Origin: Xestospongia muta
Lineage: Eukaryota; Porifera; Demospongiae; Haplosclerida; Petrosiidae
Assembly: GCA_963693285.1 (NCBI GenBank)
Contig: OY848922.1
Span: 2,716,923 to 2,780,922 of the forward strand
DNA length: 64,000 nucleotides
Direction: 5' to 3'
This document shows, piece after piece, positions 11,805 to 21,898 of this stretch. The position numbers were made by a program, and so were the translations under genes. Positions within the stretch are counted from its first letter, which is position 1. Each line of letters opens with the position of its first letter. A model generated the notes under the pieces. It ran no database searches. It was not told the DNA's origin and saw nothing but the letters and a program-made list of their open reading frames with translations.

Positions 11805-12223
11805 ACCTGTTTTCTCACACAAGTCTACTTATGTGGTTACTTAAGATCACCTGATATATCAAAACGTTGATGACCTTTCAAGATAATGAACCACACAAAG
11901 GGTCTCAGTATACTTTATTTCCAGAACTCTATTTATATTGTTACTAATTGTCACTTAAATGAGTAAAATTTGATGACTGTTATCAAACGTTGATGAATTT
12001 CACTTTCAGATTGTCAAGCAAGGGGCGGGGAGTGGTAGTTTGTCATTGTGTATTAATGTTATTTCTCTATAATAAGTGATTTTACTTGTTGTGACTGTAG
12101 GCATAACATAATTTATCCAAATTATTTTTATTAATAACAAGATTGCAAAAATTACAACTGTTGAAATAGATCTAACCATTTCAAAATTGACTATTTCTCT
12201 TATTAATTTCCAATATATGTAAA
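11805..12223. promoter_or_regulatory. conserved 5' flank of A-type receptors
   Basis: About 400 bp upstream of R3 is repeated, with few changes, upstream of R5 (25,697-26,115) and R6 (38,758-39,174), and part of it again at 41,391-41,640. It contains a G-rich spot (GGGGCGGGGAGTGG) in otherwise AT-rich DNA. Position suggests the promoter, but conservation could equally reflect shared duplication. No TATA box or initiator can be assigned. Confidence 0.4.
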
Positions 12224-12432
12224 CTGATTTGCAATAAGAAACCACTTCAATACAACCATTTAAAAAACACTTGTATGTCCGTAAGCATTTTTTTAAAATT
12301 CAAGTTATCTATTGTTATTAAACCAAGCTATAACGTATATAATAAACATCCATTGAAAGTATATGGTTGTGTACATAACAACTGTTCACTTTCAAGATGT
12401 TTTAATGGAAGTGGTCCCTTTTCACAAATCAG
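12224..12432. repeat. MITE family 2, copy b
   Basis: Ends CTGATTTGCAATAAG on the left and CACAAATCAG on the right, inverted relative to each other. Interior is collinear with the other copies but carries a ~25-bp loss after AAGCATTTTTTTAAAATT. Confidence 0.65.
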
Positions 12433-12599
12433 GTCACAAATAAAATAAAGGTCTAAAATACAATAGTTTCATTATTGTTCATTCCATTCAACTTTCTACA
12501 TACATGAGAGTCATACAAAAGATATAACTGTCACATTCAGTACTGGACTCAAGAGACACCATCATTCCCTTGGAGAACTTAGAAATATCATATTCATTA

Positions 12600-13135
12600 A
12601 CCAGTGGAACCCCTTTACTGCGGACACCTTTGGGGATGGTTGAAGTGTCCTGATTTTAGGGGTGTCCTTAACTCAGGGGGATATTCTTAAACCATCATCC
12701 ACACCCACAATACTTAGCCAAACAATTTTATTAACTTAAAATGAGTATAATAATAATATTTAAATGAAGGAACAATTAAGAATCATGCATGCAGTTAAGT
12801 CTGGAAATAATCATCTGTAACGGTCTGCTTAGTAGATAAGATGCTCACAGTTGAAAGTTTAATAATTAATACACCAATATCCATTGCCATGCGTCTGTAT
12901 ATCCCCTATAATCTAAGTAGGTTTGTGCATCTTCTAGTGATTTAAGAACTTCTGCAAATGATTTCAACTTCGGTACACATAATTGTTCATCAACACATCA
13001 ATATGTTACTCATCCATGTCACGGTCATCAGAAACATTTCTATCAGTAGTACTGGATGCAATCTGTCCCCAGGATATTGTCTGTAAGTTGCAGGTGTCCT
13101 TAATTCAGGACTGTCTGCAGACAGGAGTTCCATTG
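12600..13135. mobile_element. MITE family 1 (pogo/Tc1-like ends), copy a
   Basis: A 536-bp non-coding insertion whose ends are imperfect inverted repeats: CAGTGGAACCCCTTTACTGC at the left, and CAATGGAACTCCTGTCTGCA read inward from the right. Both ends carry subterminal GGACACC/GTGTCC boxes. TA flanks each side, as expected of Tc1/mariner-superfamily elements. The paralogous flank at 7,813-7,832 lacks it, which shows an insertion. No transposase frame. Confidence 0.8.
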
Positions 13136-13173
13136 TAACCCAAAATAATATCAGGAGTGAATGTACCATCTAC

Positions 13174-13393
13174 CTGATTTTGTGAAAAGGGACAACTTCT
13201 ATCAAACCATTAAAAACACTTGACTGTACGTAAGCAATTTTTTAAATAAACAAAATTTTGCACTTCAAATAGTCTATTGTTTTTAAACTGAGATATAATT
13301 TAGTAAACATCCATTGAAAAAGTATGGTTGTGTATACAACAAGTGCATGTTTTTGAGATGCTTTAACAGAAGTGGTCCCTTTTTGCAAATCAG
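13174..13393. repeat. MITE family 2, copy c
   Basis: Ends CTGATTTTGTGAAAAGGGAC and GGTCCCTTTTTGCAAATCAG form the inverted pair. Its interior differs consistently from copy b and matches copies e and g, so it represents a second subfamily in the array. Confidence 0.65.
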
Positions 13394-13492
13394 CTCACAA
13401 TTATTAATAACAACAAACAAATGAATAAATGAATCTATACTGTTTTATACAGTTGTAAAAACACTTCATACAAATTAGTTAATAAAAGTTTC

Positions 13493-13878
13493 TTATTCAC
13501 TGCTGTGGACACTGCCATAACTTTTGACTTGAATATCTTCATGACTAAACAGCTCTTCGACATATCCATCATCATTAGGACTAGTGACAATGCTGGATTT
13601 AACAAAAAACCTCTTTAAAATTTTCCAGACCAACCATCCTACAGCTACAATCATTGGGATATAGATCAATAGTAGTTGAATCCATTGTAAAATATGAACT
13701 TCAACTGTGTATCCACTTGTAGATATGACACTATATATTCTGATAGTTAGTGTATTGATGAGCAACATGTTACAGAACACAAGGAGAGCTATGATGTTGT
13801 GATGGACCTTTTCAAATTGTTGAAGTATTTATTTGAACTGTTAGTAAAACACCAACTCAACCAGAAGGAAATAATATT
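13493..13878 (-). pseudogene. solo receptor 3' end 1
   Basis: The last ~125 codons and 3' flank of a receptor, starting abruptly near 13,878 in the penultimate membrane segments. It covers the last two membrane segments and a tail ending YGSVHSSE. A frameshift near 13,828-13,834 (the VQAILQPFEK region) breaks the frame before an open stretch from 13,780. Nothing upstream could start translation, so it is a truncated leftover. Confidence 0.85.
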
Positions 13879-14253
13879 ACGCATTTCAGCCAATTGGAAA
13901 GAAATAATGCATGCAAATTATAGACAAAAATCGTTTTATACTATTAACATTCATTTATATTTAAATATAGAATGAGTTGCCTGTGGACCATCTCACTTCA
14001 CTGTTTAATTTCTGTTTCCAATAACTCGTATAATGTACATATTTATGTCAATGTAGTGAACATACAATTGTGAAGTCATGGTATGGTATTTTGCAATTGG
14101 AAATGATCCTTGTCACATTACTTGTAAATTGTTATGGAAAATAATATTGTAGCACATTCTTTTGGCTTACAATTGATTTATATTCCATCATCATGATACT
14201 AAACTACCATAACATAACAATAATAAACAATAGTCATTAATATGCTGAGTATT
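13879..14253. other. AT-rich spacer between solo 3' end and death-domain pseudogene
   Basis: No gene. The same spacer recurs at 27,766-28,140 and, without the following gene, at 41,101-41,390. It carries ATGCATGCAAATTATAGAC, a stretch shared by all three. Confidence 0.6.
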
Positions 14254-17196
14254 CTAATCAATTCTCTGATGGCTTGGTGATTGAATCATTGAGTCACCAA
14301 TATCTCTTAGAGTCTTGTCTGCTTGCAGCAGAAGAAATTCACATATCCTTCTTAAAAAACTATCTTGGCTTTTAGCAGCACCCAATTTTCTCCACATTTC
14401 TCCAACTATTATGCTAGCTTTGTCATATGCTGTGCCAGTCATACTTGCAACATCACGCTGGATATTTGGAGATATCAATTCATTAGCAAGAAGTTCGTTA
14501 GCAATATGAAGTGGACTAGCCACAATAGCATTATAAAGATTAGCATATTGGTCTTGAAACAATTTTAACGGATCTAGTAATTGCAAAAGAGAAAGATAGA
14601 TTCATATTTAACAATATTAATAAATGAAATGCAAGAATAGTTCCCACCATATTCTGTGTGTTAGCTATTTGTTAATCATTATTAGCAAAAATTATTAGAT
14701 ACCATTGACAATATGTAAATGTACATGGACAAGTTGTAAGGATCAATGCAAAAGGATGAGCTATTAGTAAGCAACTGCAAACAACTAATGCACTTCTATT
14801 ATAATATTTACTGGTCCCCTTTTTGTAATTATATTTACATGTATTCCTAATACTATAGATATCTAATATTCGAGATGTATGATACTTACCAAGCAAAGAG
14901 CACATACTGTTTGGTTCTTCTAGTGGTTGTGATTGACATTGAGTAGTGAAATGGTCCTTGATGGAGATTGCTAAATCTTTCCTACCAACTTTATCAAGAG
15001 CAATGGCAATTGGTTCCCATGATTCTGATGCATTGTACAACCTCCATAGAAGAATGACTTCTCTACCATATTCAAGAAACCCACTATTTCTCTTTTCTAT
15101 ATCATGAAGATCACCAACTTTCAGTCCTAAAGTGAAACCAAATGCAAACCAATGACAACCAATGCCCTCTGAACCAGTTTTGCTAGCTAAAACACAAAGT
15201 ATATCACAGATAACTGGGTCTATATCTGTATAAGGTACAAAATCATTTATAAAAATAACATTTCCAACTATGATGTACCTTTAGAGATGGTATTCACACT
15301 TATTATTGAGGAATGAGATGAAAACTCAGATAATGAAGGAGTAGGTAGCTCATAAGATAGAAAATCTACAAAATGTTAATTAGATATAAACTATAAACAT
15401 GACTGTTACAATTATACTGACCTGATTTTTTTAAAGTGATCATGAAAGTAGGAGGGTTGCCATGATATAATAATCCATCAAAGGTAACTGTTACTTCGGT
15501 TCTTGCCTTTTCAACATTGTCATTATCACACTCAAACTTTATCTGGAAACGAGGAGGGTATGACAGATCATCTTCTAGATTTTTAAGAGCCTTTGTATTC
15601 TCCTCTGTTACTTCTTCTCCCTCACAACCCATTGCTTCATAAAAGTCAATAGCACCTTCTGAAATCTAAACAAAATGATTAAACTCTCAACAATAAATAG
15701 GACACACAGTGATGTGTTCATATACTCTCTGATGTGCTCATATACTCTCTGATGTGTTCATATACTCTCTCTCTCTCTCTCTCTCTCTTTATATTATGAA
15801 TTCGTTCCAGTGATCTATACCAGCCAGGGATGTTATCTGGTTTACAGTCAATAGAAACAGAAGGTCCAGCAAATGTTACAGGTAGAGGATGTGATTTTAA
15901 AGTGTAATCTCTATTCTTATATTGCTCTCGGACAGTCTATATAAAAGTAAACAATAATTTATTGTCACATGTACACTGAAAGTAATGGATTACGTCTTTG
16001 CATTTTTCTTGTTGATACAGCAAACAAAAGTCTACAATTAAATAAACTGCCATCATCCAGTATTTTGTCAGCTTGAATAATCAAATAACGCTTTGGAATT
16101 TTCTTGTACTTATTTTTTGTAACTGCAATGCAATTTGTACAAAAATGGGAAACATGTATTTTTACTGAAGTAGACTCAATGGTCACTTCATGTTCATGAC
16201 ATTGTTTAAAAGTAAACACATTGTCTCTTATAAAAGATTGTTCATCTGCTGTTAGTAGAACTAGTTGGCTATTAGGATCTTTCACATTAGAGACATCAAT
16301 GTGGTGAGGTATGTACAACTCTGCAGGCTTTATTAATTGACAGTTGATGTATACCCAAACAATAGGAGAGACAGGGATAAAATCACCTTCAAACTTGAAC
16401 TTATCACTTAACAAACATACTCCAAACCTTTCATTGAACAAAGTGAACCACATATATTATCAATAGAGACTACATTACTGACTGTATCCTTGTCAAGCAA
16501 GTCTAGCAATGGATGGATGGATGGATGGAAATGTGCAAACAAACAAATTGGCTTACTACCTATCTCAGAATGTGTCAATGCTCTTCCATGATATTTGTCA
16601 CAAAGAGAACAATAAACACCATCTACTTCTTCCACTGGTGTTCTACAATAATTGGTATATAAAGTAGATGGTTGAATAGTTGGAAGGATGGATAGGGAAA
16701 TGGACAAACAGACAGATAATGCAAATTAGCTTACTAGGCATCTCATTCCAAGAACTTGTTAATGCTCTTTCGTGATATTTGTCACAAAGGGAACAATAAA
16801 CACCATCATTTACTTCTTCTAGTGGTTCCAATTGACATGGAGCAGTAAAACAATGAGACATATGGGCAGCCATTTCAGTCATTGTATCATTTCTGATACA
16901 AGGGACATCACTTAATGATTCCAGGAATTCTAGCTCAAGTAGCCTTAAAACAGTAAAATGCTCCCTCAGACAAATTACCATATCAGTCAAACCAATTTTA
17001 TGAAGTGCTTCAGTTAATGGATCCAATGAATTTTTAGGATTGTTAACTCTCCATTGGAATAGTACTTCCTTAATGCATTGCAGAGGGTCGTGATACTTTG
17101 TTTCAATGTCATCTAGTTGACTAAGGGTTAAACAAAGGTAATACCCAAAATTGAACCACTTCTCTTGCAAACAATCATCTGATGTGATAACTGTAA
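14254..17196 (-). pseudogene. ZU5/double-death-domain gene, copy 1, disabled
   Basis: Copy of the gene at 28,141-31,677. Exons in transcription order: death domain 1 (17,196-16,735), two short exons with a C-S-L-C-D-K-Y-H motif, ZU5 remnant (to 15,994), 15,936-15,793, 15,665-15,422, linker 15,365-15,279, death domain 2 (15,225-14,890) and a death-fold/CARD-like last exon (14,573-14,254, ending SPSHQRID). Four lesions are visible against copy 2. The duplication junction removed the 3' splice site of the first exon and everything upstream. A 2-bp gain near 16,640 shifts the second exon. A ~179-bp loss near 16,428 deletes the first half of ZU5 and an intron. The donor after 15,793 reads AT instead of GT. 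Confidence 0.8.
15763..15788. repeat. (CT)n microsatellite
   Basis: A run of CT dinucleotides beside a GTGTTCATATACTCTCT-type triplication (15,714-15,770). It lies in an intron of the death-domain pseudogene, next to the mutated donor. Confidence 0.9.
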
Positions 17197-17443
17197 ACAA
17201 ATAAGAGTATGTTGATAAACTGATAGACACATTATATCTCCTTTTATACTAAAGAGAAGCTGAACATAAACTGGATAATGTTATTCAAGAAATAGGTAAT
17301 GTGCGAATGGTTGTACGCAACTCAGCCACTTGGAAGAAATAATGTTTTAAAGAATAATAAGTAAAAATCAAACAAACAAATTAATGAACCTATGCTATAT
17401 ATTTATACGTTTATATATGGTTGTTAAAAACACTTCACACATA

Positions 17444-20400
17444 TTAGTTTGTAGTGGTATCTTCTGTGTTATCCACATTTCCATTATTATTGTCTCGAGT
17501 GCCTTCACGATTAAACAGCTCTTCGGGGAAATCACGATCATAATATAAAATGTACGCATCATCATTAGGACTAGTAGCAATGCTGGATTTTATAAAAAAC
17601 CTCTTATAGATTTTCCTGACCAACCATCCTACAGCTACAATCATTGGGATATAGATCAACAGTAGTTGAATCCATTGTAAAATATAAACTTCAACTGTGT
17701 ATCCACTTGTAGATATGACACCATATATTCTTATAGTTAGTGCATTGATGAGCAACATGTTACAGAACACAAGGAGAGCTATGATGTTGTGACGGACCTT
17801 TTCAAATGGTTGAAGTATTGCTTGAACTGTTAGCAAAACAACCAACTCAACTTCAAGAAGGAAATAATATTGAATGGCAGTACGAGCTAAAACTAATGTT
17901 GCCAATATCAAGATACGATATAGAAAAAATACCCCTGAAAAAAAACGAAATTTATCTTTGAAAGTACCTTGAAAAGAGTCCAATAAAGGCTTTAGTTTAT
18001 TGTGTAGCTTTGTCCAAAGCTGCTTGTCTCGAAAGAATTTGAATTTACAAGCAAAATAGCTTTCAAGTTTAATGAAGAATGAATCAAATGTGAGTACTAA
18101 AGGCAATGGAATGACAACAATTGACAAACAAATTATAGCCGGAATGGCATATACTAAATGCTTGCCATGAAAATATTGAAGACTCCCATCCCAAAATACA
18201 AGATTTTCATACAACGTCCCTCCAATACCTCGTGGAGACTCTCGGTTGAGTAGAAGGAAAGTTGCTCGAGCTAACTGGAAGTAGGAAATAACTAAGAAAG
18301 CTGTCAAACCTTGAATGACAGAATAATGTACAGTGCTTTTTCGGCACCATTTGACTCGTAACCCACAAGAGCAATGATTGAGAAGAAATATAAGCAAGAA
18401 GACAAGTAGAATTGCAAACACAACAGAGACATACTTCATAGCAATTACATCTAGAGTCCCAGCACCCTTCCATAAACAGAATGACATTTCATCAATGTCA
18501 AAGATATCCAAATTTAAAGAATTGTATGCAACTACATAGAAGTCCTGTAAGAATTTGGGCTTAAAGGTGACAGCACCATTAACAGAAACAATCATAGCCT
18601 GGATCATTTGTACCATAAAGATGACACTGTATGCAGTACCACTTGTGAGACTGATGTCCAGCCATATTATAGTAACAAAGATCACTGTGATGGGTAATAG
18701 TTCACTGAGCACATAGAATATAAAGCCTAAATGACAAAGTTTGTTATCACCACATTTACGTGTATTGGAATGGAAGTAGACAGTGTATCCATCACTACAT
18801 TGACTGCACATAGTTCCATGTCTGTGTTCAGCACAGACAGTTTGTTCCAATAATGTTTTGTTAGGTTCTGAAACAAGTTTATAATAGCGGTCTGTATTCT
18901 CAGTATTGTCTCTACAGAAACCACTGGGACAGTCACTAGTGTACAAGTTATATTGACTAACATTGTCATTAACATTAGAAGTAATATAGCCCACCCAGTA
19001 ACCTGGAGTGGCTAATGCTATACCTTTTACTTCTTGACATCCAATAATCCCATTATATGTGTATTCCTTACTACGAGAGGCTGAACATACACATACATTT
19101 CCTTCCTTTTCCATAATGTATCCTGGTGGACAAGCAGACAAGATGATTGGTATACTAGCAGATGTGCCATGAAATCCAGTAACAGATAATGTCAAGTTTC
19201 CACTAAGCCCTGGCTTTCCAGTTAATTCAATGCTATTATTAGCAACAAAATTAAAGGCAGGATCTATTGAGATACCAGGTACAGAGATGTTAGATTGATA
19301 CACAGTAATTTGTGTGACATTTTGTCCCATATCATCCAATACTTGGAGAGGCAGTATATACTGTCTACCAGGAATAATACTCAGAGGAGGGGTCTGGAGA
19401 AGATTGAATATAGACCCTTCTGAAGCAATATGCTTTGAAGTTGTGTTATCAAAGTAGAAGGATCCCATGCAACTGTCATTATGAAACATATCTTGTGGAG
19501 ATGGTAGATTTGTGTTGTACTTCAGACATGAAAATCTACAAGGGTCAATAGTTGTAAGAAATATTGAATTAGCAAGACCAGAGTTTGCACGATTGCCCTC
19601 GAAAAAAAAGCTGACATTTGGTGGAATGTTGAAATCAGCATATTCCAAGAAACATGTGTGAGAAGTAAGGAAAACATGTTGGTTGAAATTAAGGACATAA
19701 ATGGCTCCTCCTACAAAAGTAGCCTTGTTGTCAATAAAAAGAAATTGGGTGTTGTCCATATAACGTAAACTAGAGTACCCTACAAGTGCAACTGCACCTC
19801 CTCTCTCTCCTGTGTTATATTGAAACTTAGTCTGTGAACCTTCCATAAACACAGCGGAGGATGTAGAGACATACAATGCTGTACCTGAGTTACTTTCAAA
19901 AATATTGATCCCTTTGAAATAGACAGTGATCCTAGTTATTAAGAAGATCCCTACTTCTTTATAGTAAGTATATGGATACTTGCCTGAATTAGGGTAATGT
20001 CTAACAACATGGTTCTTTAAATAGTAACAATTTTCAAACAGAGGCCTCATTATGAATTGAGTCCCATGTTGGCTTTGAAAATCTGGTTCCACTTCAACTG
20101 CTGGGCTTATAGAGCCCATGTTTCCTTCCCACGTACAATTATAGAACCAAGCACTATTAGAAACAGCACAATTTTCATCTCTCTTGGCAGCAATATATAA
20201 TAGTAGTCCAGCTGCATAATAGCCCCTATTATTAGTGAATTTAGAGTGTTTAACAGTGAAGTTGTTGCCAGATCCAATATATTTATTATATGGAATTCCT
20301 ATTGCTGCCCCAGCACCACCAAATGAATATGTAGCCTCAGTATTCTCATTGAAGTGACTGCCATTAATATTAAGCGTATTATTATAACATTCACGGTGAC

Positions 20401-21289
20401 AATGCAGAACAAACCCACTTCCACAAGTAGCCTTATTACCAGTGAAATTAGTGTTGTCAATGCTAAATGTATTTCCTTTTACTCCCCACACTAGTAAGAT
20501 TCCAAGCCCTCCTCCATAACTAAATGGCCAAAAACTATCTTGTAGATTAGTCAGATTAAGTGCGTTACTCATAAACATTGTATTCTGTATGATATAGTTT
20601 GCTGGTGTCGACTGGTTTCGATTACAGGATTTGGCTTTTACATCACATGCTGAAATAAGGATATGAATCCCACTTCCACCATGAATGATTTCATTATTAG
20701 TAGTTGTGCTCATATTGAAAGGAAGAGTATTGTTGGTGAATGAGGAATTAATTATTTCAATGTTACCAGCTAAATTCATTAGAAGCATACCAGTACCGAC
20801 ACTTTGTGAGACTGTAACTGAATTAAGAGTCAATGTTGTACAATCTCTTATCAGAATTCCACTTTCATAATACAAGTTAGAAGAGACATTATACAACATG
20901 CTACAACCTATTATCATTATGTTTGTCAACTCCACATTATCAGTGCGCTCAAAAACCATACCACAATTGCTATCAATAGCAGAACTTTCCTCAAGTGAAC
21001 AGTTACAAGTAATTTCAGCTTCTTTCTCGTTCTGTCCTGAGATTTTCAAATAGTTTACTGAGCGAAACACAGCTATGTCACTTAACACGACTCCTGGTGT
21101 ATCTATAATAATTTGAGTATCATTTGTCAACAGATCAGAGGCAGCAAACTTGAGTGTTTGACAAGGACTGTTAGGGAGTCCACAACTATCATCATCTGAG
21201 CCATTCGAAGATACGTGAATCTCTCTCCCATCTACTATGAGAAGAACTGCTGATAATAGTAGTAGAACTGCCATGGCCTGCTTTCTCAT
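17444..21289 (-). CDS. Pmp-like beta-helix multi-TM receptor R4 (B-type)
   Basis: Single-exon 1,281-aa protein, partner of R2 in the second unit. I choose the ATG at 21,289 (MRKQAMAVLLLL), which begins a signal peptide. The frame stays open 28 codons further up, but that stretch is not hydrophobic and has no ATG start. Domain order is that of R2. It has the B-type tail ending NTEDTTTN. Small differences include an alanine replacing the first glycine of the GYYGAG strand and an asparagine-to-serine change in the VSNNAWFYNC strand, both in the ectodomain. Its residues following the first strand (EAEITCNCSLEES) are identical to those of R5 downstream, a sign of exchange between neighbours. Confidence 0.9.
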   Translation of the reverse strand: MRKQAMAVLLLLSAVLLIVDGREIHVSSNGSDDDSCGLPNSPCQTLKFAASDLLTNDTQIIIDTPGVVLSDIAVFRSVNYLKISGQNEKEAEITCNCSLEESSAIDSNCGMVFERTDNVELTNIMIIGCSMLYNVSSNLYYESGILIRDCTTLTLNSVTVSQSVGTGMLLMNLAGNIEIINSSFTNNTLPFNMSTTTNNEIIHGGSGIHILISACDVKAKSCNRNQSTPANYIIQNTMFMSNALNLTNLQDSFWPFSYGGGLGILLVWGVKGNTFSIDNTNFTGNKATCGSGFVLHCHRECYNNTLNINGSHFNENTEATYSFGGAGAAIGIPYNKYIGSGNNFTVKHSKFTNNRGYYAAGLLLYIAAKRDENCAVSNSAWFYNCTWEGNMGSISPAVEVEPDFQSQHGTQFIMRPLFENCYYLKNHVVRHYPNSGKYPYTYYKEVGIFLITRITVYFKGINIFESNSGTALYVSTSSAVFMEGSQTKFQYNTGERGGAVALVGYSSLRYMDNTQFLFIDNKATFVGGAIYVLNFNQHVFLTSHTCFLEYADFNIPPNVSFFFEGNRANSGLANSIFLTTIDPCRFSCLKYNTNLPSPQDMFHNDSCMGSFYFDNTTSKHIASEGSIFNLLQTPPLSIIPGRQYILPLQVLDDMGQNVTQITVYQSNISVPGISIDPAFNFVANNSIELTGKPGLSGNLTLSVTGFHGTSASIPIILSACPPGYIMEKEGNVCVCSASRSKEYTYNGIIGCQEVKGIALATPGYWVGYITSNVNDNVSQYNLYTSDCPSGFCRDNTENTDRYYKLVSEPNKTLLEQTVCAEHRHGTMCSQCSDGYTVYFHSNTRKCGDNKLCHLGFIFYVLSELLPITVIFVTIIWLDISLTSGTAYSVIFMVQMIQAMIVSVNGAVTFKPKFLQDFYVVAYNSLNLDIFDIDEMSFCLWKGAGTLDVIAMKYVSVVFAILLVFLLIFLLNHCSCGLRVKWCRKSTVHYSVIQGLTAFLVISYFQLARATFLLLNRESPRGIGGTLYENLVFWDGSLQYFHGKHLVYAIPAIICLSIVVIPLPLVLTFDSFFIKLESYFACKFKFFRDKQLWTKLHNKLKPLLDSFQGTFKDKFRFFSGVFFLYRILILATLVLARTAIQYYFLLEVELVVLLTVQAILQPFEKVRHNIIALLVFCNMLLINALTIRIYGVISTSGYTVEVYILQWIQLLLIYIPMIVAVGWLVRKIYKRFFIKSSIATSPNDDAYILYYDRDFPEELFNREGTRDNNNGNVDNTEDTTTN

Positions 21290-21898
21290 ATATAGAACAA
21301 TTAGCACTCTACTTATATGGTTATTCAGATCACCTGATATATCAAAACATTGATGAGCTTTCAAGATGACCACACAAAGGGTGTCAGTGGTGTCAGTGTA
21401 CTTTACTAGTGTACTTTACTATTGATAATCCCCATAGTACTACTTGTATAAACATAACTTAGCCTAATTAGTCTTATCAAAAACAACTACTTTATTGAAA
21501 TATATGTAACCATTTCAAAATTGACTATTTCTATTATTAACGTCCTATAAAATAAAGGTCTAAAATACAATAGTTCTATCATTGTTCATTCCATTCAACT
21601 CTTTACATGAGAGTCACACAAAATATATAACTGTCACATCTAGTACTGGACTGAAGAGACACCAACATTCCCTTGGAGAACTTAGAAATATCAAATTCAT
21701 TATAACCCAAAATAGTATCAGAAGTGAATGTGTCATCAGTACAATATGTTCTTATGCATAATCATTTTGTGACATTTTGAAAGAAATAAAAAATTATTAG
21801 TAAAAATTATTTATAGCAACAAGCAAATGAATAAATGAATCTATACTGTTTTATTCAGTTGTAAAAACATTTCATACAAACTAGTTAATAGCAGTTTC
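21290..21898. other. intergenic spacer between R4 and R5
   Basis: Counterpart of 7,407-8,006, with the same empty MITE-1 target near 21,702-21,721. No gene. Confidence 0.7.

Larger units (their letters stand above)
3303..17194. repeat. tandem segmental duplication, unit 1 (~13.9 kb)
   Basis: Position 3,306 onward matches 17,198 onward at a constant offset of 13,892 bp (receptor ends 3,552/17,444 and 8,007/21,899 both differ by 13,892). The unit contains R2, R3, a solo receptor 3' end, MITEs and a death-domain pseudogene. Its right end stops at the 5' border of a death-domain exon, where the next unit begins. The join shares only a few A residues. Confidence 0.93.

Noticed and set aside
15268..15278. 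An 11-bp intron between the linker and death domain 2
   Set aside because: Impossible size; the real acceptor is at TTATACAG before 15,225, which fits the phase in both copies.
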